Shown: in pieces, positions 1-7,828 of the stretch | How the letters are laid out: each line of letters starts with the position of its first letter | How positions within the stretch are numbered: position 1 is the stretch's first letter | IMG/VR virus record: IMGVR_UViG_3300028909_000041 | Coordinates: 1-40,443 of that record | DNA from: a virus | Length of the DNA: 40,443 bases | Direction: 5' to 3' (one strand) | Made by a program: the position numbers and the translations under genes | Notes under the pieces: generated by a model | What the model was told of the DNA's origin: nothing | Databases searched by the model: none | What the model saw: the letters and a program-made list of their open reading frames with translations, nothing else

Positions 1-2085
1 CCTCCAGCAGCAGGCGGTACGGGCGGAGATGGCACAGGCTACGCCTACGGCAACGGGACTTCGCCCTTCAGCTACTCGACCACGATCCCGGTTGCCTCGG
101 TAACGGGTGCTATATCGTCTGTCACGGGCACAGCCCCGGTGAATTGCACGACGAGCGGATCGAGCGTGAATTGTGGGCTGAACGGGATTACTCAGTCAGG
201 TAGCGGAGCATCGCAGGTGGATACGTTCGCTGGCAGCGTCGTGGCGGGCACGTCGGTATCTGCGCCCAGCTTGCCGATTCCGGTCACCGCCTACGCTTTG
301 TGTAATGGAATTGCCGATGATCGCCTTGGAATAATTGCGGCCTTTGCGGCTGCTGGAACACAATCGGCAAGCACTGGACAGGCAACAATTAGTTTCCCTT
401 ATGGGAGAACCTGCCTTGTTAATAGCAATCCAAACGCAGCGGTAGCGAATAATGCCATCTTCACTGTTCCTCCCGGCGTTGGCATAGACGGATTTGGGAC
501 GATCAAGATTGGAAATGGGATCAATTTTGCGCAGCTCTTCAGTTGGGGATCGAGTGCAGTAATCATCCCTGCGACCTTTGAAAATTTGACCATTGACTTC
601 AACGGTGCGAACAACCCCATGACTGCTACACCGGGAAATACAAACTATCGGCTGGCGTTCGGGAACAATCTCGGAGGCCCTAACGGAAGTGCTGGCCTAG
701 TCTTTCGGAACCTGACATTCAAAAACGGCAACGGCATGTGGACAATCAACACGAACAACACTGACAACGCAGTCGTGGACGGATGCCACTGGCTCAACTG
801 GGGGGTCAACAGCAGTATTCAATATGACTCATCGCTGATTTATACGAACGGCACGAACGGCGGGTCGTCGATCACGAACAACGATTTTACCGCATCAGGA
901 CCAGCAGTCAGAACGGCGATTGAAGTCCACAATAGCAACACAGTCGTAACAGGGAACAGAATCTACGGATTCGGCGTGGGGATCATTTACGACTCGAATC
1001 CGTACACCTTGGGTGCGACAACGTCGAATATAAACATCAGTAACAATGTGATATACGTCAATTCAAATGGTATTCAGTTCTGGACAGACAACGGCGCGAT
1101 TGACAATCTCATAGTTGCTAACAACAGCGTTTCTATGGACAGGCAGGGATTCAGCACAAATTGGGCGAGTGTAGGCTCAGAGTCGGGTATTGAGTGGTAC
1201 GGAAACGGCGGAGGCTATTCATTGAGCCACGCCAAGATCACAGGCAACGTAATCACATGGGCACCTGAAACTGCCACGTTTCCTTCCCCCTACAGTCTGG
1301 CGGGAATTGCAATTATCGATGTTACGGCAAGCACAGCAGTAGTTATAGACAGTGACGTGAGTAACAACATCGTATCCAACAGTCCCTATGCTTGCTATTG
1401 GTTTTCTGCTTCGGCAATCAAGGGGCTGCATATCCATAATAATATAGCAGCTAATTGCAATATGGAAAAATTGGCAGTCCCTCCTGGTCAGTATGGGTCT
1501 GGCTATACATTCGTTGTTCAATCGGGTGGCACGGTAGCGAATATGCTTGTAGACCACAATGTTGTCTATGACACCCAAACTACTCCGACGACGCAAACCG
1601 GAATAGTATGGTATGGTGCGGTCGGAGATGGCGCTCCAACTGGTGCGCAGATCGTCGATAACTCCATCACATTCTCATCAACCTTCCCAAATGCCTATGC
1701 TAATTTCTACTACAGTGGCCCTCTAATCCGAGTGACCGCACCGAACGCTTTTTTGTCCGGACGAGTGAACTTAATTGCTATGACAAGTGGAAACTACTCC
1801 CCAATCGGATCAACAATCACCGACTCGGTGACTGGCATTATTTACACCAATACAAATACGAACGGCCTTACATGGACTAGCACCTCTACATCCGTCACTA
1901 TCGAGCATGCCTTTACTGGGGCTGGAACGTTCAGCTACGCGCATAATCTGGGCACTTCTTATCCGCTGATGACTTGCTATGTGAATAGCGGATCGGTGGC
2001 GTATAGCGCAAGCAATCCAGATGTGAATGACATTGCAATCACCGTTCCGGCAGCCGCGGACATCACCTGCACCTTTGGAATCTGA
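1..2085 (+). CDS. Tailspike, pectate-lyase-type beta-helix (5' partial)
   Basis: The frame is open from base 1, so the N-terminus lies outside the window; 694 codons plus stop are present. After a Gly/Thr/Ser-rich stretch comes a segment around NGIADDRLGIIAAFAAAG, the usual entry of pectate-lyase-superfamily phage spikes (x-D-D-x-x-A/I-x-x-A). Many short turns follow, rich in Asn, Gly and Val (TNNDF, ISNNVIYVNSNG, VSNNIVSN), typical of a right-handed parallel beta-helix. A beta-rich C-terminal domain follows from about base 1780. By family, such proteins bind and often cleave surface polysaccharide at the tip of a short tail. The next gene starts 11 bases downstream. The internal GTG at 139 is an unlikely start, because coding-like sequence continues upstream of it. 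The substrate cannot be told. Confidence 0.8.
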   Translation, partial: PPAAGGTGGDGTGYAYGNGTSPFSYSTTIPVASVTGAISSVTGTAPVNCTTSGSSVNCGLNGITQSGSGASQVDTFAGSVVAGTSVSAPSLPIPVTAYALCNGIADDRLGIIAAFAAAGTQSASTGQATISFPYGRTCLVNSNPNAAVANNAIFTVPPGVGIDGFGTIKIGNGINFAQLFSWGSSAVIIPATFENLTIDFNGANNPMTATPGNTNYRLAFGNNLGGPNGSAGLVFRNLTFKNGNGMWTINTNNTDNAVVDGCHWLNWGVNSSIQYDSSLIYTNGTNGGSSITNNDFTASGPAVRTAIEVHNSNTVVTGNRIYGFGVGIIYDSNPYTLGATTSNINISNNVIYVNSNGIQFWTDNGAIDNLIVANNSVSMDRQGFSTNWASVGSESGIEWYGNGGGYSLSHAKITGNVITWAPETATFPSPYSLAGIAIIDVTASTAVVIDSDVSNNIVSNSPYACYWFSASAIKGLHIHNNIAANCNMEKLAVPPGQYGSGYTFVVQSGGTVANMLVDHNVVYDTQTTPTTQTGIVWYGAVGDGAPTGAQIVDNSITFSSTFPNAYANFYYSGPLIRVTAPNAFLSGRVNLIAMTSGNYSPIGSTITDSVTGIIYTNTNTNGLTWTSTSTSVTIEHAFTGAGTFSYAHNLGTSYPLMTCYVNSGSVAYSASNPDVNDIAITVPAAADITCTFGI

Positions 2086-2096
2086 GGAGAAACATC

Positions 2097-3113
2097 ATGT
2101 CGCAAATTTATTCGCCAAGTTCGACTCCGGTATACGAGACACGTCCGCTTAACGTTCAGGCACAGAAGGCAGTTCGAATATATCCCGGTGGCGTGGGTGG
2201 ACCACAGAGTGTAAATATCCTTACTGCAACCGGGCCGGGAAATGTTGCTCGCATTCAGATTGCAGCCGGATGGGGATACGTTACGCCCGTCGATGTAGCA
2301 CAGCGTTTGATTATAACCATCGTTGTCGATGGACAGACCTACACGGCTCCGTTGGGTATGTTCATGCTCTGGGATGGGTGGTCTACACTCGGGGGCGCAG
2401 TAGGTCCATCGACCGCAACTTCAAATCAAACAGCATCGTTCTTCAGCACCAAATATCTGGGAATTGCAGTAGCTGGGCAGACGCAGATGGGTGGTGATCG
2501 AAGAATCAATATTCCGTATCAATCAAGCATTTCTATCACCATCTCCAGTCCATCGGATAACGCGACCTCTGCCTTTGTTTATTCTCAGGTTGAATACTAT
2601 TCGGGAGCAGCTCCAGCGGGGCTGTATCCCGCAACACAGAATGTCTTTCACATGGTGACGAACGATTGGAGAACATCTTCCATTGTGCCGGATCAGGTTA
2701 CTACCTTTTTCCCGTCCACCACCGGTATAACCGGTGAATTGGAAAGCATTTACTTTGTCTCCTCAGCAGCGGGAGCTATTTATGGGGCTACCAACTGGCT
2801 TGAATTAGCTCCTGTAATTGCATTCGACGGGAATACCTTTACCTATCGTGGGTGTGAGGATTTCTTTGGCACTCAATTCTACGGGCAGAACGGACTAACG
2901 CGTGGCGATGAGTGTGGGCAGGCAATTGCTTTTCAGGGCCAGAATCTTGGCACATCCGACGCAGTAACTTATTGGACCGGGTACCGATATTTCAAGGAAG
3001 CACCACTGCGCTTCAATTCCAGCCTTTTGATTAACTGGCAGAATATTGACTCTGCCTACGGCAATCCGGCAACCAAGGTCGGTTCGTGTGTCGTGTACTA
3101 CACGGAGAGTTAG
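2097..3113 (+). CDS. GH172/DUF2961-like double jelly-roll protein, virion-associated
   Basis: 338 residues, ATG start preceded by GAGGAGAAACATC. The order of motifs follows DUF2961 (glycoside hydrolase family 172): GPGNVARIQI (46-55, cf. GPG-x-I-x-R-I-W-I), LIITIVVDGQ..PLGMF (71-89, cf. the DGE..PLGDFF strand), NIPYQSSISITI (138-149, cf. the PMPF-x-K-S segment), VFHMVTNDWR (183-192), a glycine-poor turn with NWLEL (233-237), GCEDFFG (252-258, cf. GTGTEDYF, which carries a conserved acid) and TGYRYFKEAPLRFNSSL (294-310, cf. YRWHxxDPIxF). Characterised GH172 enzymes act on fructose or arabinose sugars and have two jelly rolls. Placed directly after the tailspike, it could be a second depolymerase or a capsule-binding virion protein. 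The assignment is by motif recall, not a search; activity is inferred. Confidence 0.72.
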   Translation: MSQIYSPSSTPVYETRPLNVQAQKAVRIYPGGVGGPQSVNILTATGPGNVARIQIAAGWGYVTPVDVAQRLIITIVVDGQTYTAPLGMFMLWDGWSTLGGAVGPSTATSNQTASFFSTKYLGIAVAGQTQMGGDRRINIPYQSSISITISSPSDNATSAFVYSQVEYYSGAAPAGLYPATQNVFHMVTNDWRTSSIVPDQVTTFFPSTTGITGELESIYFVSSAAGAIYGATNWLELAPVIAFDGNTFTYRGCEDFFGTQFYGQNGLTRGDECGQAIAFQGQNLGTSDAVTYWTGYRYFKEAPLRFNSSLLINWQNIDSAYGNPATKVGSCVVYYTES

Positions 3114-3270
3114 TTATTGAAAGTGTTGAGCAGTGTGGAGATGTAATGAAAGGTTGTAAAGCGTCAGCAACTACTTCAACATATAGGGCACGATTACATC
3201 AGGCACCGGCACACTATGGGGCTGCATGACAGCGCGTAGGGTTTACTAAGAGAAAATATAAAACAAATAA

Positions 3271-3306
3271 AACCCCACCCTATTAATCTAGGGTGGGGTT
3301 ATTTTT
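3271..3306. terminator. Bidirectional intrinsic terminator between convergent arms
   Basis: A perfect 11-bp stem (3271-3281 with 3290-3300, AACCCCACCCT / AGGGTGGGGTT) has an 8-nt loop. It is followed by ATTTTT on the + strand and flanked by an A-rich run on the other side, which is a U-tract for the - strand. It lies between the + tail genes and the end of the - early operon. The rest of 3114-3327 shows no gene. Confidence 0.9.
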
Positions 3307-3327
3307 GCACTATATCTTCAGTCTTAA

Positions 3328-3897
3328 TTATCTATTAAGTGTTTCAATCGAATCCTCAATTTGCATGAAATCTCCTAGCATTTGGGTCGCGTCGAGGGAG
3401 TGGATTTTGCAAAGCGGCTCGTCTTCGCGCATACAGCGGATTTTTGCATTTCCCTTGAAGGGGAGAAAATATCCGGTGTGCGCGCCGAACAACACGCGCT
3501 CAGCGATTTTTCTAGTTTTGCATCTTGGGCCAGCGCTGACGATAACTCCACTAGTAGGGATAGCCTTGGCGTTGTCAGGCATGATTATTGTCTGGCCAGT
3601 TCCTTTACAAGATGGGCACGTTGTTCCCCGCCGGGATTCGTAATTTCCGTTACAAATTCTGCATTCTCTGTCTATATTGCCATTGATATACCTCCCTGGT
3701 GTTCCACGACGTTCACATTCGCAACTGATATAAATTCCAGTTTCATTACAATCCTTGCATTCGTAGCCGGATTTGAACTTATCAATAAGAATAAGAATCT
3801 TATCCTCAATTGCCTCAAGCCCAAGCTTTCCAGCTACGACAAAAATAGTATTATCAAGGCTGGATGTTTCCAACTCCGGCTCCCGCCGCCCCAACAT
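3328..3897 (-). CDS. GroES-like co-chaperonin with a DnaJ-type zinc domain in its mobile loop
   Basis: 189 residues from the ATG at 3897, chosen because AAGGGAG lies 6 nt upstream; an ATG at 3924 has no such signal. A GroES fold can be followed: an N-terminal strand DKILILIDK (32-40), then IIMPDNAK (104-111, matching the GroES G-I-V/I-L-P-D-x-A-K segment), GVIVSAGP (117-124), ERVLFGAHTG (133-142) and KIRCMREDEPL (152-162), the usual V-L-F-G-x-Y-x-G and I-M-R-E-D-D-I-L signatures. Between strand and IIM, in the mobile loop, sit eight cysteines in four pairs (47/50, 59/61, 79/82, 94/97) with CKDCNETG and CPSCKGTG, like the DnaJ Cys-rich domain. The IIM tripeptide matches the GroEL-contacting IVL. 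It overlaps the preceding gene by 44 nt. Presumed partner: host GroEL. Confidence 0.82.
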   Translation of the reverse strand: MLGRREPELETSSLDNTIFVVAGKLGLEAIEDKILILIDKFKSGYECKDCNETGIYISCECERRGTPGRYINGNIDRECRICNGNYESRRGTTCPSCKGTGQTIIMPDNAKAIPTSGVIVSAGPRCKTRKIAERVLFGAHTGYFLPFKGNAKIRCMREDEPLCKIHSLDATQMLGDFMQIEDSIETLNR

Positions 3898-5107
3898 TTC
3901 CTGCTCCCTTGCTATTGTATTCATAGAATTGACGCCCTCCCTGGCTGAATGGTTTTACTATACCGATGGTATGTAGTGTTAGAATGATTCTATCTAAATC
4001 TTCCATCGTTGCGTGACGGGACATATCTCGTACAAGCTCCGCACGAGTAGCAATCCCTTTGCGCTCTAGATATGTTTGAACTTTTGCGGTCGCTTCTGAT
4101 AGTGTGCTTTCGCCGACGCCACGGAATGTAATATCGAGTGTGTCAAGCACACCCTGTACTAGAGCAATTGCTGTGAATAAACACCACCGATCTATTACAA
4201 GTTTATCGTTAGTCGCAGCCGCGAGGCACATTGCGACTTTGAATACGTGAACATCTTGGCGACTTTTGAAATGCCGTACTACATCTGAGTCTGTGTCAAT
4301 AGCCCCGAGCTTTGCATACCATTGATTAAATGTATCAATAGCATCCTGTGTGAATGTAAATTCTCCCGTAAGTTGCGATATTTCTTCAAGATCACCTCTC
4401 AAACTCTTAATAATCTCCGGCCCACCCTTCATATCCTCTAATCGAATAGGCCAAGGGAGCTTTTTGGATTTTTCATTCGCGAATACGAATACAGTACGAG
4501 CCGTGAAACCGCTATTAACAGCTTCTGCGGAATTAGTCTTGCCATTAATCTTCCGTATAAAATCCGGAACACAAGCGCCAATGAGAGAAACACACATGTC
4601 CTTGATAGCATAGCTACCTTTGTTTTTAGTCCCGTATTCAAATTTACTCCGATCCCAAGTATCGCAGAGAAAGGAGGTCATCCAATCACTGCTGCCGAGG
4701 AAGGTTGAAAGTTCTGTTGCCATTATGCAGGCGGTTGACTCTGTACTTGTAACGACATGACCGTTAACAATGGACTGAGTTTGAAATCCTGCTGCGAGTC
4801 TACTGATGATTTCTGGTGCTGTGATTCTATCTGACAAATAGTTTGAGAGTTCTGGTTTGTATTCTTTAATATAAGCATGGGCTGGATGCATGGCTGTTCC
4901 TTTTCCAACACCGGGTGGCCCAACCAATATAATATATTGATTTGGATAGACTTTGAATGTTCCACGTTGTACCCATACTTTCTTCTTAAGAACTGCACTG
5001 ACTACTGATATAGCTGACCAATAAACATAAGCATCAGGTGCTTCAGTAATCGGAGTAATCGCATTAACGTAAGACGAGATCCAATTCTGAATTAGCTTTC
5101 TGGCCAT
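3854..5107 (-). CDS. DUF3987-like replicative helicase/ATPase
   Basis: 417 residues, ATG start with AAAGGAAG upstream. Walker A GPPGVGKGT is at 63-71, preceded by the strand NQYIILV. An acidic strand ACIMATELSTFL (about 126-137) fits Walker B. A helical C-terminal region and a winged-helix-like stretch (ERKGIATRAELVRDMSRHA) follow. This matches the DUF3987/YfjI-type helicase-primase-associated ATPases often found next to phage DNA polymerases. The tail after about residue 395 (GAGNVGAAGAGVG) is low complexity and is read in another frame by the following co-chaperonin gene. It overlaps the polymerase gene upstream by 44 nt. No separate primase domain is recognised here. Confidence 0.72.
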   Translation of the reverse strand: MARKLIQNWISSYVNAITPITEAPDAYVYWSAISVVSAVLKKKVWVQRGTFKVYPNQYIILVGPPGVGKGTAMHPAHAYIKEYKPELSNYLSDRITAPEIISRLAAGFQTQSIVNGHVVTSTESTACIMATELSTFLGSSDWMTSFLCDTWDRSKFEYGTKNKGSYAIKDMCVSLIGACVPDFIRKINGKTNSAEAVNSGFTARTVFVFANEKSKKLPWPIRLEDMKGGPEIIKSLRGDLEEISQLTGEFTFTQDAIDTFNQWYAKLGAIDTDSDVVRHFKSRQDVHVFKVAMCLAAATNDKLVIDRWCLFTAIALVQGVLDTLDITFRGVGESTLSEATAKVQTYLERKGIATRAELVRDMSRHATMEDLDRIILTLHTIGIVKPFSQGGRQFYEYNSKGAGNVGAAGAGVGNIQP

Positions 5108-6605
5108 CTGATACTTCCTTTTGTTTTAGCTCTTGCAGTCTATAGAAAGCTGCTTGAACATCTCCGTAACTAATGTCATCTAGCTTCTTGGTTCCGGTAC
5201 TGCCGGACTTTAAACTAACGGATGATGCGAAATCATACCCTATCTCTCCTTCGATTGGGATGTTAATTTCAATTCCGTTGTGGAAACGAATTGTTCTATT
5301 AAATGCTTTCTTAGCTTTTTGGATATGATCCCAGACAGTGTCCACAGAGTCGTCAATCTCCTGCATAATCGAATCGTGGCATTCTTGTATAATATGACCT
5401 CTGGTTTTGTCATCTCCGGTTTCAAGTTCATAGACTGCAAATCCTGTATTATCGCCGACAACAGACTGTGGTATATAGCTAAAGGCTTCGTTGAAAATCT
5501 TATTATTACTTCCTGCTTCTCCTGCGCGGAGTCCGAAGAAGATTCGTTCGCGGAAGAAGGGAGTTCGAAGAGTTCGGTTTGCATAGAGACAGTCCTTTAT
5601 GTACTTGTGGAATACGTGCTCGACGGATGGATCGTGTTTGTTTACTTTTTCAAGAATAGCTTTGCACTGATCGGGAGTTACAGAATGCCCTTCTTTAGCA
5701 AGAGAATCAGACATAGTATTAGCACGCATACCATAGTTATTCGCGTGCCGAGTTTTCTTACCAAGGTATCGCTCGATTGAATCTTTCCATTGTTCGTCGG
5801 TATAATAATCCCACGGAAGATCAAAAATGAGACAGCCCAGTTTCCTATGACGATCCACATTATTACGTAAATCATCCAAAGCCTCCGTGTTATTCGCTAG
5901 TGCTGAAGTTGGCCAGTCCTCGGCCTGCATTTGATCTATGTTAAGGAGGATTTTTCCTGGCCTTGCAACGAGGCACCGTCTGTAAACTTTAGCAAGCTCT
6001 CCGTGTTTCGGGAAATTTTGTGCATTTCCCCCAAACCCGAACGTATGCTTTCGAGAGCCTCTACGACCTGTGACTGTTCCAGCAATGTTGTAATTTGTAA
6101 GAAAGAGGCTTTCTCCGTTCCGCACATAGAGATTTGCGTTGATATACCGCGCGCGGAGAGTTCCCAGTTCGCGTATTCGCAGAAGTGCGCGTAATGCTGG
6201 ATCGCCTCCGGGGGTTGCAAATTGATTGGTAGCGTATATCTTTTGCAAGACAAGCTCATTTAATGACTCCTTCGCTATGTAATTTCCATTTTCATCCCTC
6301 GCTGAAACTTTTGGAATTTTATACCCCATTCGTTTTAGTTGCCCAAGTGGGGTATTATTACCAGAAGAGGAGTTAAGATTAATGCTATTCCCCAGACTAA
6401 TTTCAGGTTTGTTTCCGGCACCGATGTAACAAGGTAAAGACCACACAGAACTGACAATAGCGCACTGCTTGGTAATATCAGTGTTAATATAGTCTGATGC
6501 ATCTTTAAGTCGCTCCTTGGAGACTAGAATTCCACGGCTGTCTATGCGATGATAGACACTCTGCAAAGCATGTAAATACTCACTGGTGATTTTATTTGGC
6601 TGCAA
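5064..6605 (-). CDS. Family A DNA polymerase, polymerase domain only
   Basis: 513 residues, TTG start with AAAGGA about 9 nt upstream. It covers thumb, palm and fingers of PolA and lacks the exonuclease domain, which is a separate gene at 7825-8961. Seen: T-G-R with QNFPKHGEL (180-204); motif A IDQMQAED (223-230) with metal-binding D224 and steric-gate E229; motif B/O-helix R279, K283, H287, Y291, G292; motif C HDS (410-412) with catalytic D411. The position equal to Taq F667 is His287 and the usual HDE is HDS. The thumb starts right at the N-terminus, so the split is at the exo/pol domain junction. It should synthesise phage DNA with the exonuclease as partner subunit. Confidence 0.9.
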   Translation of the reverse strand: MQPNKITSEYLHALQSVYHRIDSRGILVSKERLKDASDYINTDITKQCAIVSSVWSLPCYIGAGNKPEISLGNSINLNSSSGNNTPLGQLKRMGYKIPKVSARDENGNYIAKESLNELVLQKIYATNQFATPGGDPALRALLRIRELGTLRARYINANLYVRNGESLFLTNYNIAGTVTGRRGSRKHTFGFGGNAQNFPKHGELAKVYRRCLVARPGKILLNIDQMQAEDWPTSALANNTEALDDLRNNVDRHRKLGCLIFDLPWDYYTDEQWKDSIERYLGKKTRHANNYGMRANTMSDSLAKEGHSVTPDQCKAILEKVNKHDPSVEHVFHKYIKDCLYANRTLRTPFFRERIFFGLRAGEAGSNNKIFNEAFSYIPQSVVGDNTGFAVYELETGDDKTRGHIIQECHDSIMQEIDDSVDTVWDHIQKAKKAFNRTIRFHNGIEINIPIEGEIGYDFASSVSLKSGSTGTKKLDDISYGDVQAAFYRLQELKQKEVSDGQKANSELDLVLR

Positions 6606-6810
6606 GTTCTTGTTCCTTTACAGTATCCGTAAATACTTCGCCCGAAAAACTTTTGCAGGCATTATCATGAAAAGCATAAAGACTACACCACTCAACAGCA
6701 TAATTAATCTTTCTTTTACCACAACACTGCATTTTTGTTTTATAACAAAACCACTTAAGAAAGCGTCTTATGCGCCAGTAAATTACACTATAATACATTC
6801 GAGATAGCAT
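6592..6810 (-). CDS. Small basic Cys/aromatic-rich protein, unknown
   Basis: 72 residues. AAGGAGG lies 4-5 nt before the ATG at 6810, a strong ribosome site, and the stop overlaps the polymerase start by 14 nt, suggesting translational coupling. The N-terminal half is basic and aromatic (YYSVIYWRIRRFLKWFCYK), with Cys22, CC around 29-30 and further cysteines at about 42 and 52. The C-terminus is acidic. No family is recognised. A 10-bp RNA hairpin sits immediately before its ribosome site. Confidence 0.6.
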   Translation of the reverse strand: MLSRMYYSVIYWRIRRFLKWFCYKTKMQCCGKRKINYAVEWCSLYAFHDNACKSFSGEVFTDTVKEQELAAK

Positions 6811-6820
6811 TAAACCTCCT

Positions 6821-6844
6821 TAGAGGGGCAGAAATGCCCCTCTA
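6821..6844 (-). terminator. Perfect hairpin abutting a ribosome binding site
   Basis: TAGAGGGGCA and TGCCCCTCTA form a 10-bp stem with a 4-nt loop. On the - strand it is followed at once by AGGAGGTTTA-ATG and has no U-tract. It may be a weak terminator after the 6858-7415 gene, a processing site or a translational control element. Confidence 0.6.
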
Positions 6845-6857
6845 GTTTGATTTACTA

Positions 6858-7415
6858 TTAAGCAGCCGGGCCGGGTACGTTAGCAGCATTCGACGCGATT
6901 GGCGCTCCTAGCGTCGGAGCGAACATCGCAGTTACGGATGCGATGAAATTTGGAGTTAGTTGTGATTGTGGAATTCCGGTTTGCGCTTGCTGTAATGGGG
7001 CTGCTGGGGCGGCGTCAAAGAAACGTAGGAAATATGCGCCGTCATACGCAAAATCTACCTGATTCCCGGCAGCAGTGGCTGCGAGTGTTACTGCAGTACC
7101 TGCTACGGAAGTTGTAGTAGCCAAAGAAAGCACAGCAGTTGTGGATGTAAAGGATACGATTGTAGTTCCAGCTTGAACGCCAGAACCCGTTATACCCATA
7201 CCCACATACCAACCGGCAGTGCTGGCGATTGCTGTGAGGGCTGTGCTAGTGTTTGTGGTAGCTGTGGTTGTAAACGTCCCAGTTATTGCGATACCTGAAA
7301 ACTTAATAGGTGCTTGAATAGCTGCCCACCCAAATGCTGGGAATGTGGTAGACATTGCAGTGTTAAACTGTGCTGGCGTACAGTTGAAGATTATATTGTA
7401 AGTCTGGGCTGCCAT
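6858..7415 (-). CDS. Thr/Ala-rich beta-repeat protein, virion-like, in the replication cluster
   Basis: 185 residues, AGGAGG 7 nt before ATG. Residues about 43-115 read as a surface-type beta module (GTFTTTATTNTSTALTAIAS, then GWYVGMGITGSGVQAGTTIVSFTS, then AGTAVTLAAT), resembling the G-x-x-V-G-x-x-V-x-G-x-G-I-x-A-G-T-T-I repeats of phage structural and bacterial adhesin proteins. The C-terminus is Ala/Pro-rich. It lies between the two halves of the split DNA polymerase, an odd place for such a protein. It starts 1 nt after the upstream stop. The composition differs from its neighbours. The role is unknown: it may be a structural protein or a moron-like insertion. Confidence 0.7.
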   Translation of the reverse strand: MAAQTYNIIFNCTPAQFNTAMSTTFPAFGWAAIQAPIKFSGIAITGTFTTTATTNTSTALTAIASTAGWYVGMGITGSGVQAGTTIVSFTSTTAVLSLATTTSVAGTAVTLAATAAGNQVDFAYDGAYFLRFFDAAPAAPLQQAQTGIPQSQLTPNFIASVTAMFAPTLGAPIASNAANVPGPAA

Positions 7416-7619
7416 CTAGTATCCTCCTATGGATACGTTCTGTTTTGTGTGCTGGGTTAGTATTCTGGCGTGCTCGCAGTATTCTACGAACTTGCCATTC
7501 AATGCGTATGCGAGCTTATATGCCTCGTGATGTTCGAGGAGAAGCTCGGCGAGATTTTTAAACTGGGAGTTTATTTCCTCCGCGAGTTTTTCTTGTGTAA
7601 ATGCACTGATTTCAGCCAT
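7416..7619 (-). CDS. Small helical protein, unknown
   Basis: 67 residues from the ATG at 7619 (GAGG 6 nt upstream); an in-frame TTG four codons earlier is less likely. It is predicted helical and acidic (SAFTQEKLAEEINSQFKNLA), with His pairs near residue 30. Stop and next start are adjacent. No family recognised. Confidence 0.6.
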   Translation of the reverse strand: MAEISAFTQEKLAEEINSQFKNLAELLLEHHEAYKLAYALNGKFVEYCEHARILTQHTKQNVSIGGY

Positions 7620-7627
7620 TGTTTTCC

Positions 7628-7828
7628 TCAATATTTGTTGTTAATATCACGGAGCCAGAAGAGTTGTTTGACTGTTACATTTTCTTGGTATTCCATACCA
7701 AATATGAATTTACGCTCACTATCTGTAAATTCAATATCCATATCAAGTAATCTTGATAGTATTCTATTCTTCTCTTCTACACGCTCGTCATTTGTAAGCG
7801 TGCATTCACTAAGATCATGATAACTCAT
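7628..7828 (-). CDS. Small acidic protein ending in a WLRDI motif, unknown
   Basis: 66 residues from the ATG at 7828, which overlaps the exonuclease stop as ATGA and has AAGGGGG 6 nt upstream. It is charged and helical. The end (FTDSERKFIFGMEYQENV, then KQLFWLRDINNKY) resembles small phage proteins in which an E/D-rich helix is followed by T/K-x-K-Q-x-x-W-L-R-x-I. Function unknown. Confidence 0.65.
   Translation of the reverse strand: MSYHDLSECTLTNDERVEEKNRILSRLLDMDIEFTDSERKFIFGMEYQENVTVKQLFWLRDINNKY

Noticed and set aside
1219-1596. 125-codon - strand ORF inside the tailspike
   Set aside because: Shadow frame of the beta-helix gene; Cys/Tyr-rich composition without a start signal.
3382-3948. 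Long + strand ORF antisense to the co-chaperonin gene
   Set aside because: It mirrors the strongly supported - strand gene and has no recognisable domain or start signal.
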